Below are positions 1-12,654 of a stretch of 64,000 bases of DNA, piece after piece. The DNA comes from Owenia fusiformis (lineage: Eukaryota; Annelida; Polychaeta; Sabellida; Oweniidae), in the NCBI GenBank assembly GCA_903813345.2, contig CAIIXF020000001.1, forward strand, positions 24,541,915 through 24,605,914. The letters are read 5' to 3'. The position numbers and the translations under genes were made by a program. The notes below the pieces were generated by a model that saw only the letters and a program-made list of their open reading frames with translations, made no database searches and was not told the origin of the DNA. Every line of letters starts with the position of its first letter. The first letter of the stretch is position 1.

Positions 1-1850
1 AGTTACATTAAGCATGTTAAGTCCTGCATGAGGCTAAGAACCTCAGTACAAGTTCATAATGTTCTTCTAAGGAAACCTATTAATGCCATGACAATAACTG
101 GCTTAATTTTTCATTTCTCAGTTTAATATTTCAATCAACATTTGTTTCAAACCATAGGACATTTTTAAGCACATGGCACTAATAAGTGAAAGTGAGCGAA
201 GAAAATGAGCGAAGCACCGTCCAACCAAATACAGAACACCCCTCATTTAACCCCAATGTCTGCAACGTATTTTTCATACCCTAATGTGTACAGGGTATGA
301 CCTGACCCCCTCCGGATTTTCCCCCGCTACTTCTCTACCAAGGAGGTGTATATTTATATAATCGTAGTAGCTATAGCTACAGATAAAATACCATTTTTGG
401 TGCAAAAATCGAGGTGACCTACTTTGGCTGAGTTAGGATACAATAAATATATCAGCTGGTTCTATTTCCTTTCTTTTGAATATAGACCATATAGAATAGT
501 GACACTTTCTAACAAGCCATATTACAATGTAATATTTTTTTGAGAAAAAATTCTGTCATCTCGAGTGGCTTTATTTATTTTAAAATATTGATTGTATACA
601 AGTGATTCTATGTAATATTTTGATTATGTACCAGTTTTTACGTTTTCGCGACCCGAGATGAACTAAAAACAAATTTTCTCAGCCAATGCTCAACCAATAT
701 TCACATTTTTACACTATATTATAGCTATGGGTATATAGGAGGTTAATTTAAAAAAATATTATCTCTTAGGTATTTTATGCCTAGGCTGCGATTTGTCTCC
801 CATCCCCCCATTTTTCGATATTTCATGTCGTCAAATTTTCGACCAAATTACCTCCAGATCTCCGGATCTAGGAAAAGTATTTACCCACGTTTTTGCCCTA
901 AAAAGGTAGATACTATAAACATCTATCACATGTAGTACCCCTTTCTGTCTAAAAAACATTATTTGCTGTTTTTAACTGAAAAAGTACAATTTACGCGAAA
1001 AATGCCCACCCTTATGTTACTTTGACCTCTCTTGACCAAATTTGACCTACTTTCTTTGAGATTTTAATACACCTCCCTCGATAGTTTGACCTATAATATA
1101 ATAAAATCTTGAAACTGTCAAAAACCCTGTCAATTAGTTTTATAAAAATAGGTTGTACACATAAAGGCTAAGTCGCAAGGGGAAGGGGGGGGGGGGCATT
1201 TGAACACTCTCGGTGACTTTTTTTATCACCTGTTTTGATTTCAATAATATTGGTATAGTTGTCAACTTTATTCAATTGCCCCTTCAGCAAAGAAAATTTT
1301 CTGGTGCTAAAAATGCTATATTTTCTAAAATAATAGTCTATTATCTTCCAAAAAGAACTAAAAGCAAGGAAATTAAAGCTTCACTACAACTGATTTTATG
1401 TTCTTTCAAAGAAAGCAGGTATCGCGAAAACCATTGAAATCAATGGAACACGCAATTGTAAATACTGTAATCAACATTTTCAATTCAACTTATTTTTGTC
1501 TTTAGCATTGATATTCCAAGTTCAAGATGTATCATAAATAGCAGTCAGTGGTTTGTAAGAAAATGAAAGAAAGAAAAATAATTGACTTGATATTGTTCCA
1601 ATTTAAATATTTTGGTTCATGATCTTTGCCCCTCCACTCGCAATCACTGATTTTTACGCCAAAATGTATCGTTTATCTGTGGCTCGAGCTAGAAAAAATA
1701 ACGGGAATAAAATCTTGCAAAAAGTAATCACAAAAGGGGAGGTCTATTTAGTAAGTGAGGTGGATCATGCAAGATGATTAATACTACGATTTTTAAGGAA
1801 AATGGTTTTGTATTTTTATCATAGTATACATAGCCATACATTGGCGAGTC
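1..1850. other. gene-free AT-rich stretch
   Basis: No open frame here has a convincing domain, signal peptide or splice context. The longest is a 74-codon plus-strand frame near 1213-1437 with no recognisable motif. The stretch contains a G homopolymer run at about 1183-1196 and many short A/T runs. I see nothing further that can be supported. Confidence 0.6.
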
Positions 1851-2642
1851 CTAGCTGTGTTCCTCGCATCGTCGATGTGAAGTAGTGGGCGGGGTGTCGT
1901 CCAGCTTTTTACTACAGGCTAATCTCATAATACACAATATAACAAAGACAACTCCAATGAATCCACCTACAATGATGGCAGCTATGATGTATATGCCCCA
2001 ATCACGTCCAGTTCTGATGGTAATACAACGTCTATCAAGCGAGCTAAAATCTTCGACTATCATGTGACTAACTTCTCCATTATATGCGACACACAAACGG
2101 TACTCTCCCAAGCTCTGGAGACCGTCTATCATCACGTTTGATTTACAGCCTATCTCTACTTGTTGTATTGGGATGGAAGCATTTGTTATATTCTCAAAAC
2201 TGAACATTTGCAACACTAAAACCGTGTAGTTGGAGAGGCAGTGTGGGTCAATAAAGGATACTTTCACATTATAATATATACTTTCAGTGTCTATTTCGGT
2301 GGTTACTTGTAACATATCAACGCTCGTACAAGTGTCGCCGTAAAGGTATTCATAAAAGCACTGACATCTATTTAAAGACGCGTTATTATTCTTGTCAATT
2401 GTACAATTTGTTCTTGTCCCAAGACAGCTGGTATCACAGTTAGATGCAACTTGTTGAATGCATACCAATAACATTGCAAATGTGAATAATGACTGCAACG
2501 ACCACGAGGGGCCTCTAAAAAATGTATTGCACAGACCACCATTTCCTTTATTTTGTGTTGGATATATTCCAATTGATAGTTCACACCTGATCTCGTCTAT
2601 TGCCTTTGACATCTCCTGAAAGTGTAATCCGTAGAATGACAT
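1851..2642 (-). CDS. single-pass membrane protein exon with EGF-like module
   Basis: The open frame has 263 codons. After a hydrophobic stretch at about residues 50-67 (LFTFAMLLVCIQQVAS), which looks like a signal peptide, comes a six-cysteine EGF-like segment at about 69-105. A region of about 100 residues with several N-glycosylation sequons follows and could be FN3-like. A strong transmembrane helix lies at about 216-238, then a short cytoplasmic tail beginning with basic residues. It is most likely a cell-surface receptor or adhesion protein, or the 3' exon of one. The first 42 codons may be intron: a good acceptor (pyrimidine-rich, ending tttttag) sits at 2515 on the minus strand, so the exon may begin at 2514 with its true start in an upstream exon. 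The family was not identified. The topology is well supported and the function is not. Confidence 0.6.
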   Translation of the reverse strand: MSFYGLHFQEMSKAIDEIRCELSIGIYPTQNKGNGGLCNTFFRGPSWSLQSLFTFAMLLVCIQQVASNCDTSCLGTRTNCTIDKNNNASLNRCQCFYEYLYGDTCTSVDMLQVTTEIDTESIYYNVKVSFIDPHCLSNYTVLVLQMFSFENITNASIPIQQVEIGCKSNVMIDGLQSLGEYRLCVAYNGEVSHMIVEDFSSLDRRCITIRTGRDWGIYIIAAIIVGGFIGVVFVILCIMRLACSKKLDDTPPTTSHRRCEEHS

Positions 2643-2964
2643 GTAATGGCATGTGACATCACTTGGTAAAAATGTTAAAATAATATAGAATAAAATGTTT
2701 AATATACTGCAAAATAAGTTGCATTAAGAGAGAATCATAGAGAATATTTTTTCCTGTATAATAGGCAGTTATTTTTTGTATTATAGCGGAAAAAAAATAT
2801 AATACGTATTTTGAAGAATTATTTTTGATTTAATAATATTATTTGTGTATTATTTAAAGGGAACAACATATAATACCATATAATATAGAATAATATTTTT
2901 GTCAGGAGCAAATAATATGTTGGCATCTGCAATCAAAAACCGATTATACGCGTTTATTTTCGAG

Positions 2965-5450
2965 CCGTTAATCCCTAATTATTCAATTTCTATGAAATGA
3001 GTTTCATTCATACTTATACTTAAGTAATTAATCCGTTTGTTATGGTTAATGGATTAATCTCTACAGCTGATGGCTCTAAAAAATTCCACAAAAATAATTT
3101 GCAGAATAAGTTTTTACATATATATTTGATTGTATAATGTCCCTCATGTTATGATTAACATTGTGTTAAATTTTTGATTCAATCAATTAATTCATTGTAA
3201 AGTTAATTTTTGAATTTTTAATTAATTGGTTTTCCTCACATTTTTATTCCATTGTTTCTCTGTCACATTAGGTTTTTGGCAAACAACTCTTAAATCCCCC
3301 TCTTACACAGATACAAACAACCACCTGTATTCACATTGCCAACAAAAAACGGTCATGACACAGACTGCTCAATAATTAATAAACACATCACGCATTTTAT
3401 ACAGAACCATACTTAAGGACCCCCCTCCCCGTGGCCAACGATTCTTTCAAATTCATATAGTTTTTCAACATTCACATACATGTATTGACATTCCAGAGCA
3501 ATATAATAAGTCAAACTTTAATCCCTAATTATTCAATTTCTATGATTTGAGTTTTGTTCACACCGATAAATAATCTGTTTGTTAGAGTTAATGGATTAAT
3601 TTCTACAGCCGATGGTTCTAATTTCAACCAAAAAATAATTTGCAAATTTAGTTTTTCATATTTATTTGATCGTATAATGTCCCTTATGTTATAATTAAAA
3701 TTGTGTTAAAATTTGGATTTAATTGATTGACTCAATGGAAAGTTAATTTTTAATCAATGGCTTTCCTCACACTTTTACTCCATTTGGTTTCCTCACAATT
3801 TAAAACAATAGTTTCTCTGTCAAATTAAGCTTACAACAAACAAGACTTAAAGCCCTCTCTCACACAGACACAAACACCTTTATTCACTTCACAAACAACA
3901 CAAAACATTGATGACACGAAACTGCTATATATCAATACATTACAAATTTGATACAGGTCCATGGCAAGGAAGGGGGGGGGGGGGGTCGTTGGGTTCGATT
4001 AAATCACCCTCCCCTTGCCAAAATTCTTTCAAAATCCTATTATCAATTGTGAACCCTTGGTATGTTTTGAAAATTGATCCGCTTGGCTAAAACTTATTAC
4101 AAGCCTGTAATATATTGTATGTTTTGCTCCGATTTTTCTGACAAATCACTGATAATAAATAAGGAAACGTCCATTAGGTTAACCGATACAAGTGGTGTTA
4201 ATCCATGCTAAAACAAAATAAGAACTTGTATTCTCTCACATTTCACAATTCGTGTGTTTTCTGTTATCCATATAATATCTGAGATATAAACCGGGGATAT
4301 CCCGGGAGGGGGGATATAAACATCAGATTAGTACATGATGTTGTACATTTGTTTCTACTAGAATTGGATCATTTCTTTTTATTACAACTTTCTTTGTTTT
4401 CCATTTCCAAATATATATATTCAAAAGGTGCGAGATTCGGTATGTTTAGTTGTTTGATAATGAAAATAAATAAGTGGGCACAATTTAATGTTTCATCTGA
4501 CAAAGCAATGATTACGCTTTTGAGCAAATTGGTGCATGGTAGAACAAACTGATGTAAATAACATATTGACATACAGCATGTCAGAGCAATATGATAAGTA
4601 AAATGTTAATCCCTAATTATTTAATTTTTTTTAATATGAGCTTCATTAACACTGACAACTAATCTGTTTGTTGGAGGCAATGGATTAATTTCCTACAGCC
4701 AACAGTTCTGAGTTCCACAAAAAAATTATTTGAAAATTAAGTTTTTCATATTTATTTGATTGTATAATGCCCCTTATGTTATGATTAACATTGTGTTAAA
4801 ATTTGGATTTAATTGATTGACTCAACGGAAAGTTAAGTTTTAATCAATGGGTTTCCACTCCATTGTTTCTCTGCCACATTAAGTTTACAACAAACAACAT
4901 TTAAGGCCCCTTCTTACACAGAGTGAGACACAAACAACCACCTGTATTCACTTTGCCAACCACACTTTGCCTCTGACACAGAACTGCTCAATTTTCAGTT
5001 AAATACAAGTACATTACGCATTTTATACAGGCCCGTACCTATAGAGTAACGATCCCCTCCCCTTGCCAACAATTCTTTCAAAATCATGCAGATTTTCACC
5101 ATTCACATACATGTATTGATTGAGCAATATAAGTAATACCTTAATCCCTAAGTTTTTTCAATTTCTATGAAATGAGTTTTGTTCACTGATAACTAATCCG
5201 TTTGTTAGAGTTAATGGATTAATATCTAGAACTGATTCTTCTAATTTCCACAAAAAATAATAATTTGCAAATTAAGTTTTTCATATTTATTTGATGGTAT
5301 AGTGTCCCTCTTTCTATGATTAACATTGTGTTAAAATTTGGATTGAATTGATTAACTCATCGGAAAGTTAATTTTTTGATTTCTAATTGATGACTTTTCT
5401 TCACATGTTTACTCCATTGTTAACATTAATTTTAATCAAATTAAATTTAT
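2965..5450. repeat. tandem repeat, about 545 bp unit, four copies
   Basis: The phrase aatccctaattattcaat and a long following tract recur at about 2970, 3520, 4605 and 5145. Each copy has the same order: 'ggttaatggattaat', then 'ttgattgtataatg', then 'acattgtgttaaa', then a C-rich tract (cccctcccc...gccaa), then 'attcacatacatgtattga'. Spacing is about 550, 1085 and 540 bp. The wide middle step is explained by extra sequence of roughly 500 bp (about 4040-4555) inside unit 2. The units are clearly diverged, so this is not a young satellite. A G-homopolymer lies at about 3970-3984. Confidence 0.75.
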
Positions 5451-5639
5451 TAATTTCTTCTAAATATTTATTTTGTAAATATGTTTCAAATAGAAATAGA
5501 ACAATCAAAATAAAATGTATGTGTGACATTTGTAAGTAATGGAGATGAGAAGGCCAGTAGAACGGTTAATCCTATTAACTGCCATGCTGTGCATTCTTTG
5601 TTTTGTTTGGTTAAGTAATTAACCAGATGGATTGTACAT

Positions 5640-6965
5640 CAAGTTGGGCGAGAATAATAATTGGGAAACCTTTATAACTCCACACTTTCTGCTGAAGTTA
5701 AAGTCTACAAGGCGTGTCAAACTTTACGCTCGAGTTTTGCCAGTTTAGTAGGTGTTGGTGTACACCCCCGTGGACTAAACCCCTTAACAGGAGCTAAACT
5801 CGCTCGATGCATTTGTATTCCCACAGCCTTATATGGTGCCGAGCTTTGGTATGAAATGACAAAAACACAAACCCTCCAGCTTGAAAAAGGTCTCAGATTC
5901 ATCGCTAAAACGCTGCAAGACCAATCCAAATGGACAAGAACAGACTTAACCTTAGGAATGCTCGGTTTAAACAACATTGAATCAATGATAGATAGTAAAA
6001 AATTACTCTTTTTAGGACGCCTTATACATCTGAAGCACACTCATTTGGCGAAACGTGTGTTTCTTACCAGACTACATTTAAATGAGACGTCCCCTTCCCA
6101 GAAGGGGTTTATTCCTGATATTCACAGAATATTAAATAAATACAGTCTAGATTCATTACGCGAATACTTAGTTAGTGGGTATTTTCCGCCACAAAGAATT
6201 TGGAAAAACATTGTAAAACATACAATAAATTCAGTACAAAACTCCGAATGGCAAGATAGAACTTCTAATGATGTTAGTTTTAGTCGACTGAGACAAATAC
6301 AAGATTCAATAGAACCGTGTCCACTTTGGAAACACTCAAAGGTCGTCCCTGGTCTGCTAAAGTTTGCCACTGTAGCCTCAAAACTGTTAACAATCCCATT
6401 AAGTAATGATGAAAACCTGTGTGAGCACTGTGGCGTGCTAACTCCGGATTCGGTTTCACATGGACTGTTGGATTGTTCCAAAACTGAAGATGCTCGCAAT
6501 GAAATGCTACACAACTTAAGCGATGTCTTGAACCTTAACAGAATTGGGCTTAAGATAGAGTCGTTAAAAAAGGATTTTCGAGAAAACCCCTTTTGTGTGT
6601 CAGTGAAAGGCCTCTCCAGCTTATATTTTACAGACAATTCAAAAGTCTTGGCAATTCTCCTACCTTTCTTGTGTACTGTTGTAGAACTTTTAAATATTGA
6701 TCTTACCACTCCATTTTAGAGTGATGCAAATATTTTTTAGAAATGTGACTTTCCACCACTGTTTGTGATTTTTTAATATATACTTTATTACTTGTCATTG
6801 ACATTTTAGATGTGGATTGTTCTTGTTGTTTTGTGTGTTTTTTGTTATTGTCTTAAATTTTTAGATGTGTTTTTATGTCGTTGTTTTTGGTTAATTTTCA
6901 CTGTTGTGTTAAATGTTTAAATTTTTGTACTCCATGCTAAATGGGAAATAAAGAGATATAATATA
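5640..6965 (+). mobile_element. non-LTR retrotransposon (LINE), 5'-truncated 3' part
   Basis: A 352-codon frame at 5661-6719 carries the region downstream of the reverse transcriptase palm. It has the segment GVGVHPRGLNPLT, then LYGAELW, then a C-terminal knuckle (CEHC, then H-x4-C, at about residues 256-274). This arrangement is common at the 3' end of invertebrate LINE ORF2 proteins of the CR1/Rex-like groups. The RT catalytic motif and the endonuclease are absent, so the copy is 5'-truncated. After the stop comes a short AT-rich 3' UTR ending near 6965 in 'gaaataaagagatataatata'. The 352 codons are uninterrupted, which suggests a fairly recent copy. The clade assignment is uncertain. Confidence 0.75.
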
Positions 6966-9560
6966 ATAATCTCTATATAATAGAGTATATTTTGCTGATT
7001 ATATTTTTTTCCTTCATAATATAATATAATAATTACAATACTGAATGGAAATACTGTATTATTACGCATCTTTTTACACAAATATCCGAAAATGAAACAT
7101 CTTTTTATATATTATTTTATTGATTTCACCAAGTGCATGTATCTCAGATAAGTCTCAACATTTATTGCTGGCACTGTTGCAAAAGTTATGTAAAAAGTAT
7201 TAACAATTTTGAGACGGACATTTTTCATCACATTCTCAAAACACCTTTTTCAACTTTTCATCGGAAAAAATATGGCTTCAACAAAGTGAGGACAAAAAAG
7301 CTTAAAGGTGAGGGTTTTTGAAAATGTACTAAATAAACGTTGAACATTTAAACATAGAATATAACGTTTGAAAGATAATACAGTATACATGTTTCTTATG
7401 TTTCTTGACAAGATGTTTTCCTAAGATCAGTGAATTTTTACCATTAATTTCAAAAACGAGTCGCAATGAGTGTAGGTTTTGTTGAAATTTGAACAACAAT
7501 ATAAAAGTTTAACTTCATTCTATAATTCGTTTTGTTATGGAGCAGCATAACTCCTTAATTAAAAACTTTGGGAATATTGGTAATTTTAGAAGACCCATGA
7601 AGTGTACACACTATATTTCATATGACTAATTTGGGAGGTTGTGAGGTTTTGCTGCATTACATTTGAATAATGACTGTCATAGTCATTCAACTACAAGTAA
7701 ATGAATTGTTTACAAATTAGAACCAAAAGTACAAATGTATTCCAAAAGGCACGGCAAGTTGTATTGAATTTGTTGGAGCACATTAAAAATAGAACCAACT
7801 TAAAGATCTGTAACATATTTAGACGACAGGGAAGTCATGGAAGACGAATATCAGTTCTCGGGCAAGGTATTGAATTTGTTGTTTCGATGATGAGACTTTT
7901 CCCAATAAATGTGTAAGACGCACAAAACTTGAACCTGTGTTTTGATCATTGATTTATAAAGAATAATAGAAACGTACCTGATTTTGAGCTCATTTATCTT
8001 GTTCTTCGGTCAGTCGTAGCAGAAACTTTCGTTCAGAAGACTCAAGTCTCAGAGATATTAATATTGGCCGATGGAGACAATCAATATACAAACCTGAATA
8101 TGGCATTAAATCAAATTATTTATTGTCTTATCGTCCCAGACGAAATAAACTCAAAGGTCTGTTATATTCATAAATCGTGTATATCCATTGCCAAATAAAT
8201 GCACATTGTCGTCGTATCCCTCATCTTACAATGTGTATAGATTACACAAGGCTGAGATCGACTTGTTCTGAGATATTTCAATTTATTCCGTGTTTATCAT
8301 ACTGATACAATGGACATATTTACACTGAAACTTAAGCACTATCAAACGTTTTGTTGATTTTCCACTTATTTTATCTATTGTACACTGGTCCAAAGCAGGG
8401 TAATATTAACTGGAGTTTGTATCATCCAAGATTGTGGACTATATTAGTTTAATATCATAAATCTACGATACCTACTAAACCAAGTAAAACCTGAATACCA
8501 AATATTTCATCATGCAAACGATTAGGCATAAGGTCCCGATTGGAAACGAGAACAAACAATGATCGCGTAATGATAATAACTCAAATGGATGATGATTCTG
8601 ACTGATACAATATTAATTTCACCATTGATGAAAACACGTAACTCAAACAGTTGAGATTTTTAACATATTTTTCCCACAGTCAGTATCATCACCCGTTTCA
8701 GTTGGTATCATCACTGCCAAAAATGACATGACGAAATAATTACTTAGAATCAAGGATTCACTTGGTTTGTCTGAAATCGAAGGTTGACCTATACCGAACG
8801 AATTTAGTTTTTTATCTTGCATCATGCTCTTTGCTGTTCATCTTGCTGTTGACCAGTAGTGTTGATTAGCTAACTAAACACTGGAGGTTATTTTACCGGG
8901 AGGGATTGAATATGGGTTTTTATTCCATGATTGTGAAATTCCCTACAATCTGATTGGTGCACGTGACTTAAATATATCCTTATTTACACGCACATTCCAC
9001 TAAGCGTTGGATACAGAGTGAAAAAGACGTCAGCGTTGGGATACGGTCTAGTATCTCAACGCCCCAGATTTCCATCCAGGATATGACTATTACCGAAAAA
9101 AATCAATGGTGATCAGTTTACACCAACGCATGCTAATATTTGCATTTTGCTAGAAATACCTGATTTGAATATCAGGAAATGATACGGTGATCATCACAAT
9201 TTATAATTTTAAAATAAAAAACACACATCTGTGAATATAAAAAGATCAATATAAAGCATGCACATTGTTTTCATGAACTAGTAAAAAATTTTAAAATCCA
9301 ATATGGCAGACGAAAGTCGAAAAAACGTTTCGCTACACTGCACTTCCAGCTGATGAAATTGAAGAAAAAAGAAAGAAAATCAAATGTCTCGTATAATACA
9401 ATTAAAAGCAAACAACAAGGCCATAAAGGTTTTGAAGGAATATCGATGTAAAATATCTCTGAGGTAACTATTTTTAATAGGCCACCAGAAGTCATAACTC
9501 GAAGTTTAAACTTTTTCATTCCTGTGGTCACTATAGAAGCTTACTAGCCAAACTAGACAA
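6966..9560. other. gene-free AT-rich stretch
   Basis: No coding frame with recognisable domains was found on either strand. Short frames at 7133-7321, 7701-7916 and 8643-8825 have no motifs and no convincing splice context. I see no clear repeats longer than a few tens of bases. Confidence 0.5.
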
Positions 9561-9563
9561 ACC

Positions 9564-9782
9564 GTGCGAAAGCCCCAAGGAGGACGTACGGTTGACTTGC
9601 GACTGTCCTTGGTTTTAGTCAAGAAAATTGAACTCGCCGGGCCGCCCTACTCTGGTCGTGCGTCGTCTTTTATCAGCCGTGAGAATGTCAATACATTCAT
9701 AGAAGAACAGGCAAATGGGAACAAAGCAAGGAAAACAAGACTCGACGTCAACATATTCACAGATGTTTTGAAAATAAAATGA
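9564..9782 (+). pseudogene. fragment resembling the N-terminal (core-binding) segment of a Crypton/QRICH1-type tyrosine recombinase family
   Basis: The last 30 codons before the stop read FIEEQANGNKARKTRLDV and continue into NIFTDVLK. This matches from memory the pattern 'F-x3-[QE]-x-N-x-[NA]-x-[RK]-K-T-x-x-D-[VL]-x-x-F', which precedes the catalytic part in Crypton-derived and DUF3504-linked proteins. No catalytic Arg/His/Tyr region follows in any frame, so it is either an isolated first exon or a relic. The upstream part of the frame shows no similarity I recognise. The recognition rests on one short motif. Confidence 0.35.
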
Positions 9783-10329
9783 AATGTTTTTTTTGAAATG
9801 GTTGGTTGATTGGCACTTAAGATAGTTTAATGAGCGAACTTCGGAGAAAATAGAACATCAAATGTTTTTTCGTTACATTTTCATCCACTCATTATCAATA
9901 TCTGTACTCATTCGTTACGCTCACTCATACATAGATATAATTACTCGTGGAAAAAGGATATCACTCAAAATCATAGGATATCCTATATAAACACTCATTA
10001 TGCCTATCAAAAAATGGTAAAAAAAGGTAAAAAGATCAAGATATCCAGATATAATCCTTTAAATCTATGGTAGACATTTAAACACATATCGACTGAAGTA
10101 CGGCCATCGTGGAACCTTTATGCGGTTTAGCTACGGCTTGCATTTGTACGGGCTGTAAAAAGTGAATACGCCGCACGGAGACTTCAAGACAGCCGTAGTT
10201 TTCCTACGGTCGCTGTAGAAATTTACCGATTTCAGGGAACTGCGACCGACGTGTGATCGTCACAGAGCAAATGTACTGACGGATGTTTTAAAGGATACAA
10301 TAATCAGGATACATAATATACTGACAACC
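9783..10329. other. non-coding stretch with a short repeat-like segment
   Basis: About 9885-10005 is rich in 'cactcat' words (cattcgttacgctcactcat), similar in style to 54590-54625. About 10095-10250 is a GC-richer island with several 'tacggc/ccgtag' words in both orientations, which suggests a small decayed inverted-repeat element. Neither has a clean boundary. Confidence 0.3.
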
Positions 10330-10640
10330 TAAAATGAAAAATTTGCGGGAGATTTTTTGAAAAATTGCGGTACTTTTACGGAAGGCTTTTTTAAAATCCG
10401 GTAGATTTTGCGGGAGTTTTTTTTAATAAGGCGGGAGCTTTAACGGGAAAAAACTAGTTTTACGGTAGATTTTGATAAAAACGGTAGTTTTACGGTAGAT
10501 TTTGAATTGCGGTAGTTTTTTACGTTAGCTATTTTAAAAAGGGTAGTTTTCGCAGTAGATTCTAAAAAACGTGAGATTTTCAAAAAACGGGAGTCTTTGA
10601 GGTAGATTTAAAAACAGGAGTTTTTCCGGTAGGTTCTGAA
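10330..10640. repeat. degenerate short-unit repeat, block 1 (consensus near acgg[gt]agattttt)
   Basis: The word 'cgg[tg]ag[a]tttt' occurs more than a dozen times at irregular 15-35 bp spacing, all in the same orientation. Examples are gcgggagattttttga, acggtagttttacgg and gcgggagcttt. It has no coding potential. The same word set returns at about 11100-11365, so the two blocks are probably parts of one decayed array split by 450 bp. Confidence 0.6.
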
Positions 10641-11099
10641 AATTTAATGCGAATGCGCAAAAACCAAACCTAATAAAAATGGAACCTTGCCCAAATTGCC
10701 CCTAGGGCCAAATCGAGTAGGGATCAGGTCCGGGAATCGGGTTGTGCCCGATTGTGTTCAGTGATTGCATTTGGTGTAATCTCAAGTTGGAGAAAGTTAG
10801 TGGTGTATATTGGTATTTCATTTTGGAAGTGTTTTATAGATTGTGCCTGGATTTGTGTTTTATTGGTTTGTTGTATCAGGTTATGCGTCCTTCACTGATC
10901 ATAACAAACTCATTAACCCAATCACGAAAACTATAAACGCTATAAAAAGTAGTTCTAATCATTATTGTCATCAGGTTTTCACTAGTTTTGTATCATATAA
11001 TCACGTGAACAATCATGAGCACGTGTGCTTTCCTGCGAAACTGAGAGTAAAAGAAAGAAGTGTGACTCCAATAATCACGGTCACTTTGAAAATACAGTA

Positions 11100-11365
11100 G
11101 ATTTCGACAGCATAAACGGGAGATTTTACGGGAGCTTAACCAAGAATACGAGAGATTTCGCGGGAGATTTCAGAAAAAATACGGGAGATTTTACGGCCAT
11201 TTTCACAGGAAAAAACGAGTTGAGAAAAAATAAATTACGGGAGATTTTAGTAGATATACGGTACGGGAGTTTTTACGTGGGTGATAACAATACGGGAGTT
11301 TGTTATGTTTTACGGAAAAACAAAAAATTACGGGAGATTCCAGTAAAAAATGGGAGGTTGACAGG
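11100..11365. repeat. degenerate short-unit repeat, block 2
   Basis: The same 'acgggagatttt' word family as at 10330-10640 recurs in the same orientation. It includes acgggagattttacgggag, cgggagatttcag, acgggagattttacggcc and acgggagtttgttatg. The 115-codon frame over this block is a by-product of the repeat and is not called a gene. Confidence 0.6.
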
Positions 11366-11615
11366 TCTGTAATATAGTACTTCTATTACTGACCACACTT
11401 TAGATTAGATATTAAATACAACTGCAGAACTGACTCAAATTAGTCCCATGATCAAGAGTAATAATATCCTTCTATTGATTACTGTACATTCCTTCCACAA
11501 ATGGCAACCGAAAGGCCCTATATTGGGTAGCGTATAAAAGCTTACTTATATTTAAATCTTAATTTTGTCTTGTTGAAAAATGACATAAGATGAATTTTCA
11601 AACATCTTCATATAA

Positions 11616-11758
11616 GGCCTCGGTCATATTTGCTCTATGGCGGCCGTAGCTTCACAAAATTGATATAGAAAATCTCTATCATACGCAATGCGTATATTTT
11701 ATGCTGTATATTTCTCCCGATAAGCAACGGCTGACGAAGATCAAATGTGACTGAGGCA
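11616..11758. mobile_element. Harbinger-like MITE, 143 bp
   Basis: Terminal inverted repeats of about 20 bp are present: left ggcctcggtcatatttgctc, right (reverse complement) tgcctcagtcacatttgatc. They are flanked by TAA on the left and TTA on the right, the 3-bp target class used by PIF/Harbinger elements. It has no coding capacity. Related terminal sequence (gcctgggtcacatttgc) occurs in the element at 54381-54476, so a family is present in the window. Confidence 0.6.
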
Positions 11759-11761
11759 TTA

Positions 11762-12600
11762 GGGACCTTACTTTAACACACGATCAGAGTGGGGACTTCA
11801 GGATGCTAAACTTTTGTGGGAGAATATTTTTAATTTACAAACAATGTCATATATAGATTTAGTGACTGTGAAATATATTTCTGATCCAATTGTGAAATTT
11901 GTACAAGTGAACACTTTTAAAGTAGAGCGAAAGTGAAAATCGTAATCATTTTTGTTATTGACATTTAAAACCGGAACATTGCTCTTCACTTTGCCATTCA
12001 ATGCGTGATCCCCGAATTACTCACTTATAAGACAATGGGTATTTAGATAAAAGTTCGGCTAATAGGTGCTTGTATCGAAAGTTCTTTCAATAAATGTAAA
12101 AGGTTATACATCTATAACGATGGAGCCTTATATTAACAAAGTCCATTATTTATGAAACAAACTATATCTTAATGTTTTTCGTGGCCTAAAGAATCGTGCA
12201 TGCAAAATAATTGTGGATGTGGTTTCTATACATAAATGATGACTGGGAAGCAATGGCTTTCATTTAAAGTGTCGTTTTCGAGACCGATAAATCAAGTAGT
12301 ATCTCAATTCAAACAGAAACGAAACAGAAAATTAAAACAACTGGCCTGGTTCACACAATTCTTTTCTCGTTGCGATCAAATGATCATGTGTGGTTCTCAT
12401 TCACATGTTCGACAGGCCGAAGAACGAAACTCATGATCTCGTGTGAGGCAGATATCTGCACCCGTAACATGCAGTTACTGTTTTTGCGTGTCTCAAGCAT
12501 TTCTTTTTTCAAAATGGGTACCATATTTCTTCCTCCAAAGTAAGATAAGGTATAGTCGATTAGAATCGTACATATAAATTCGTGATTGTAATGGTCTCAT
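11762..12600. other. gene-free stretch downstream of the GFGD precursor
   Basis: No frame with domain content was found. On the minus strand this lies 3' of the neuropeptide-type gene, so part of it may be 3' UTR or terminal intergenic sequence. I saw no convincing AATAAA close to the stop on that strand. Confidence 0.4.
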
Positions 12601-12654
12601 TTATCTTACTATTCTTTGCAAAAAACAAACAAACATATTTTTGCCGCAATATTT

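Noticed and set aside
6122-6709. 195-codon minus-strand frame
   Set aside because: Antisense shadow of the LINE ORF2, with no domain of its own.
5661-6719. Intact host gene
   Set aside because: The order of motifs and the Cys/His knuckle are those of a LINE ORF2 C-terminus.
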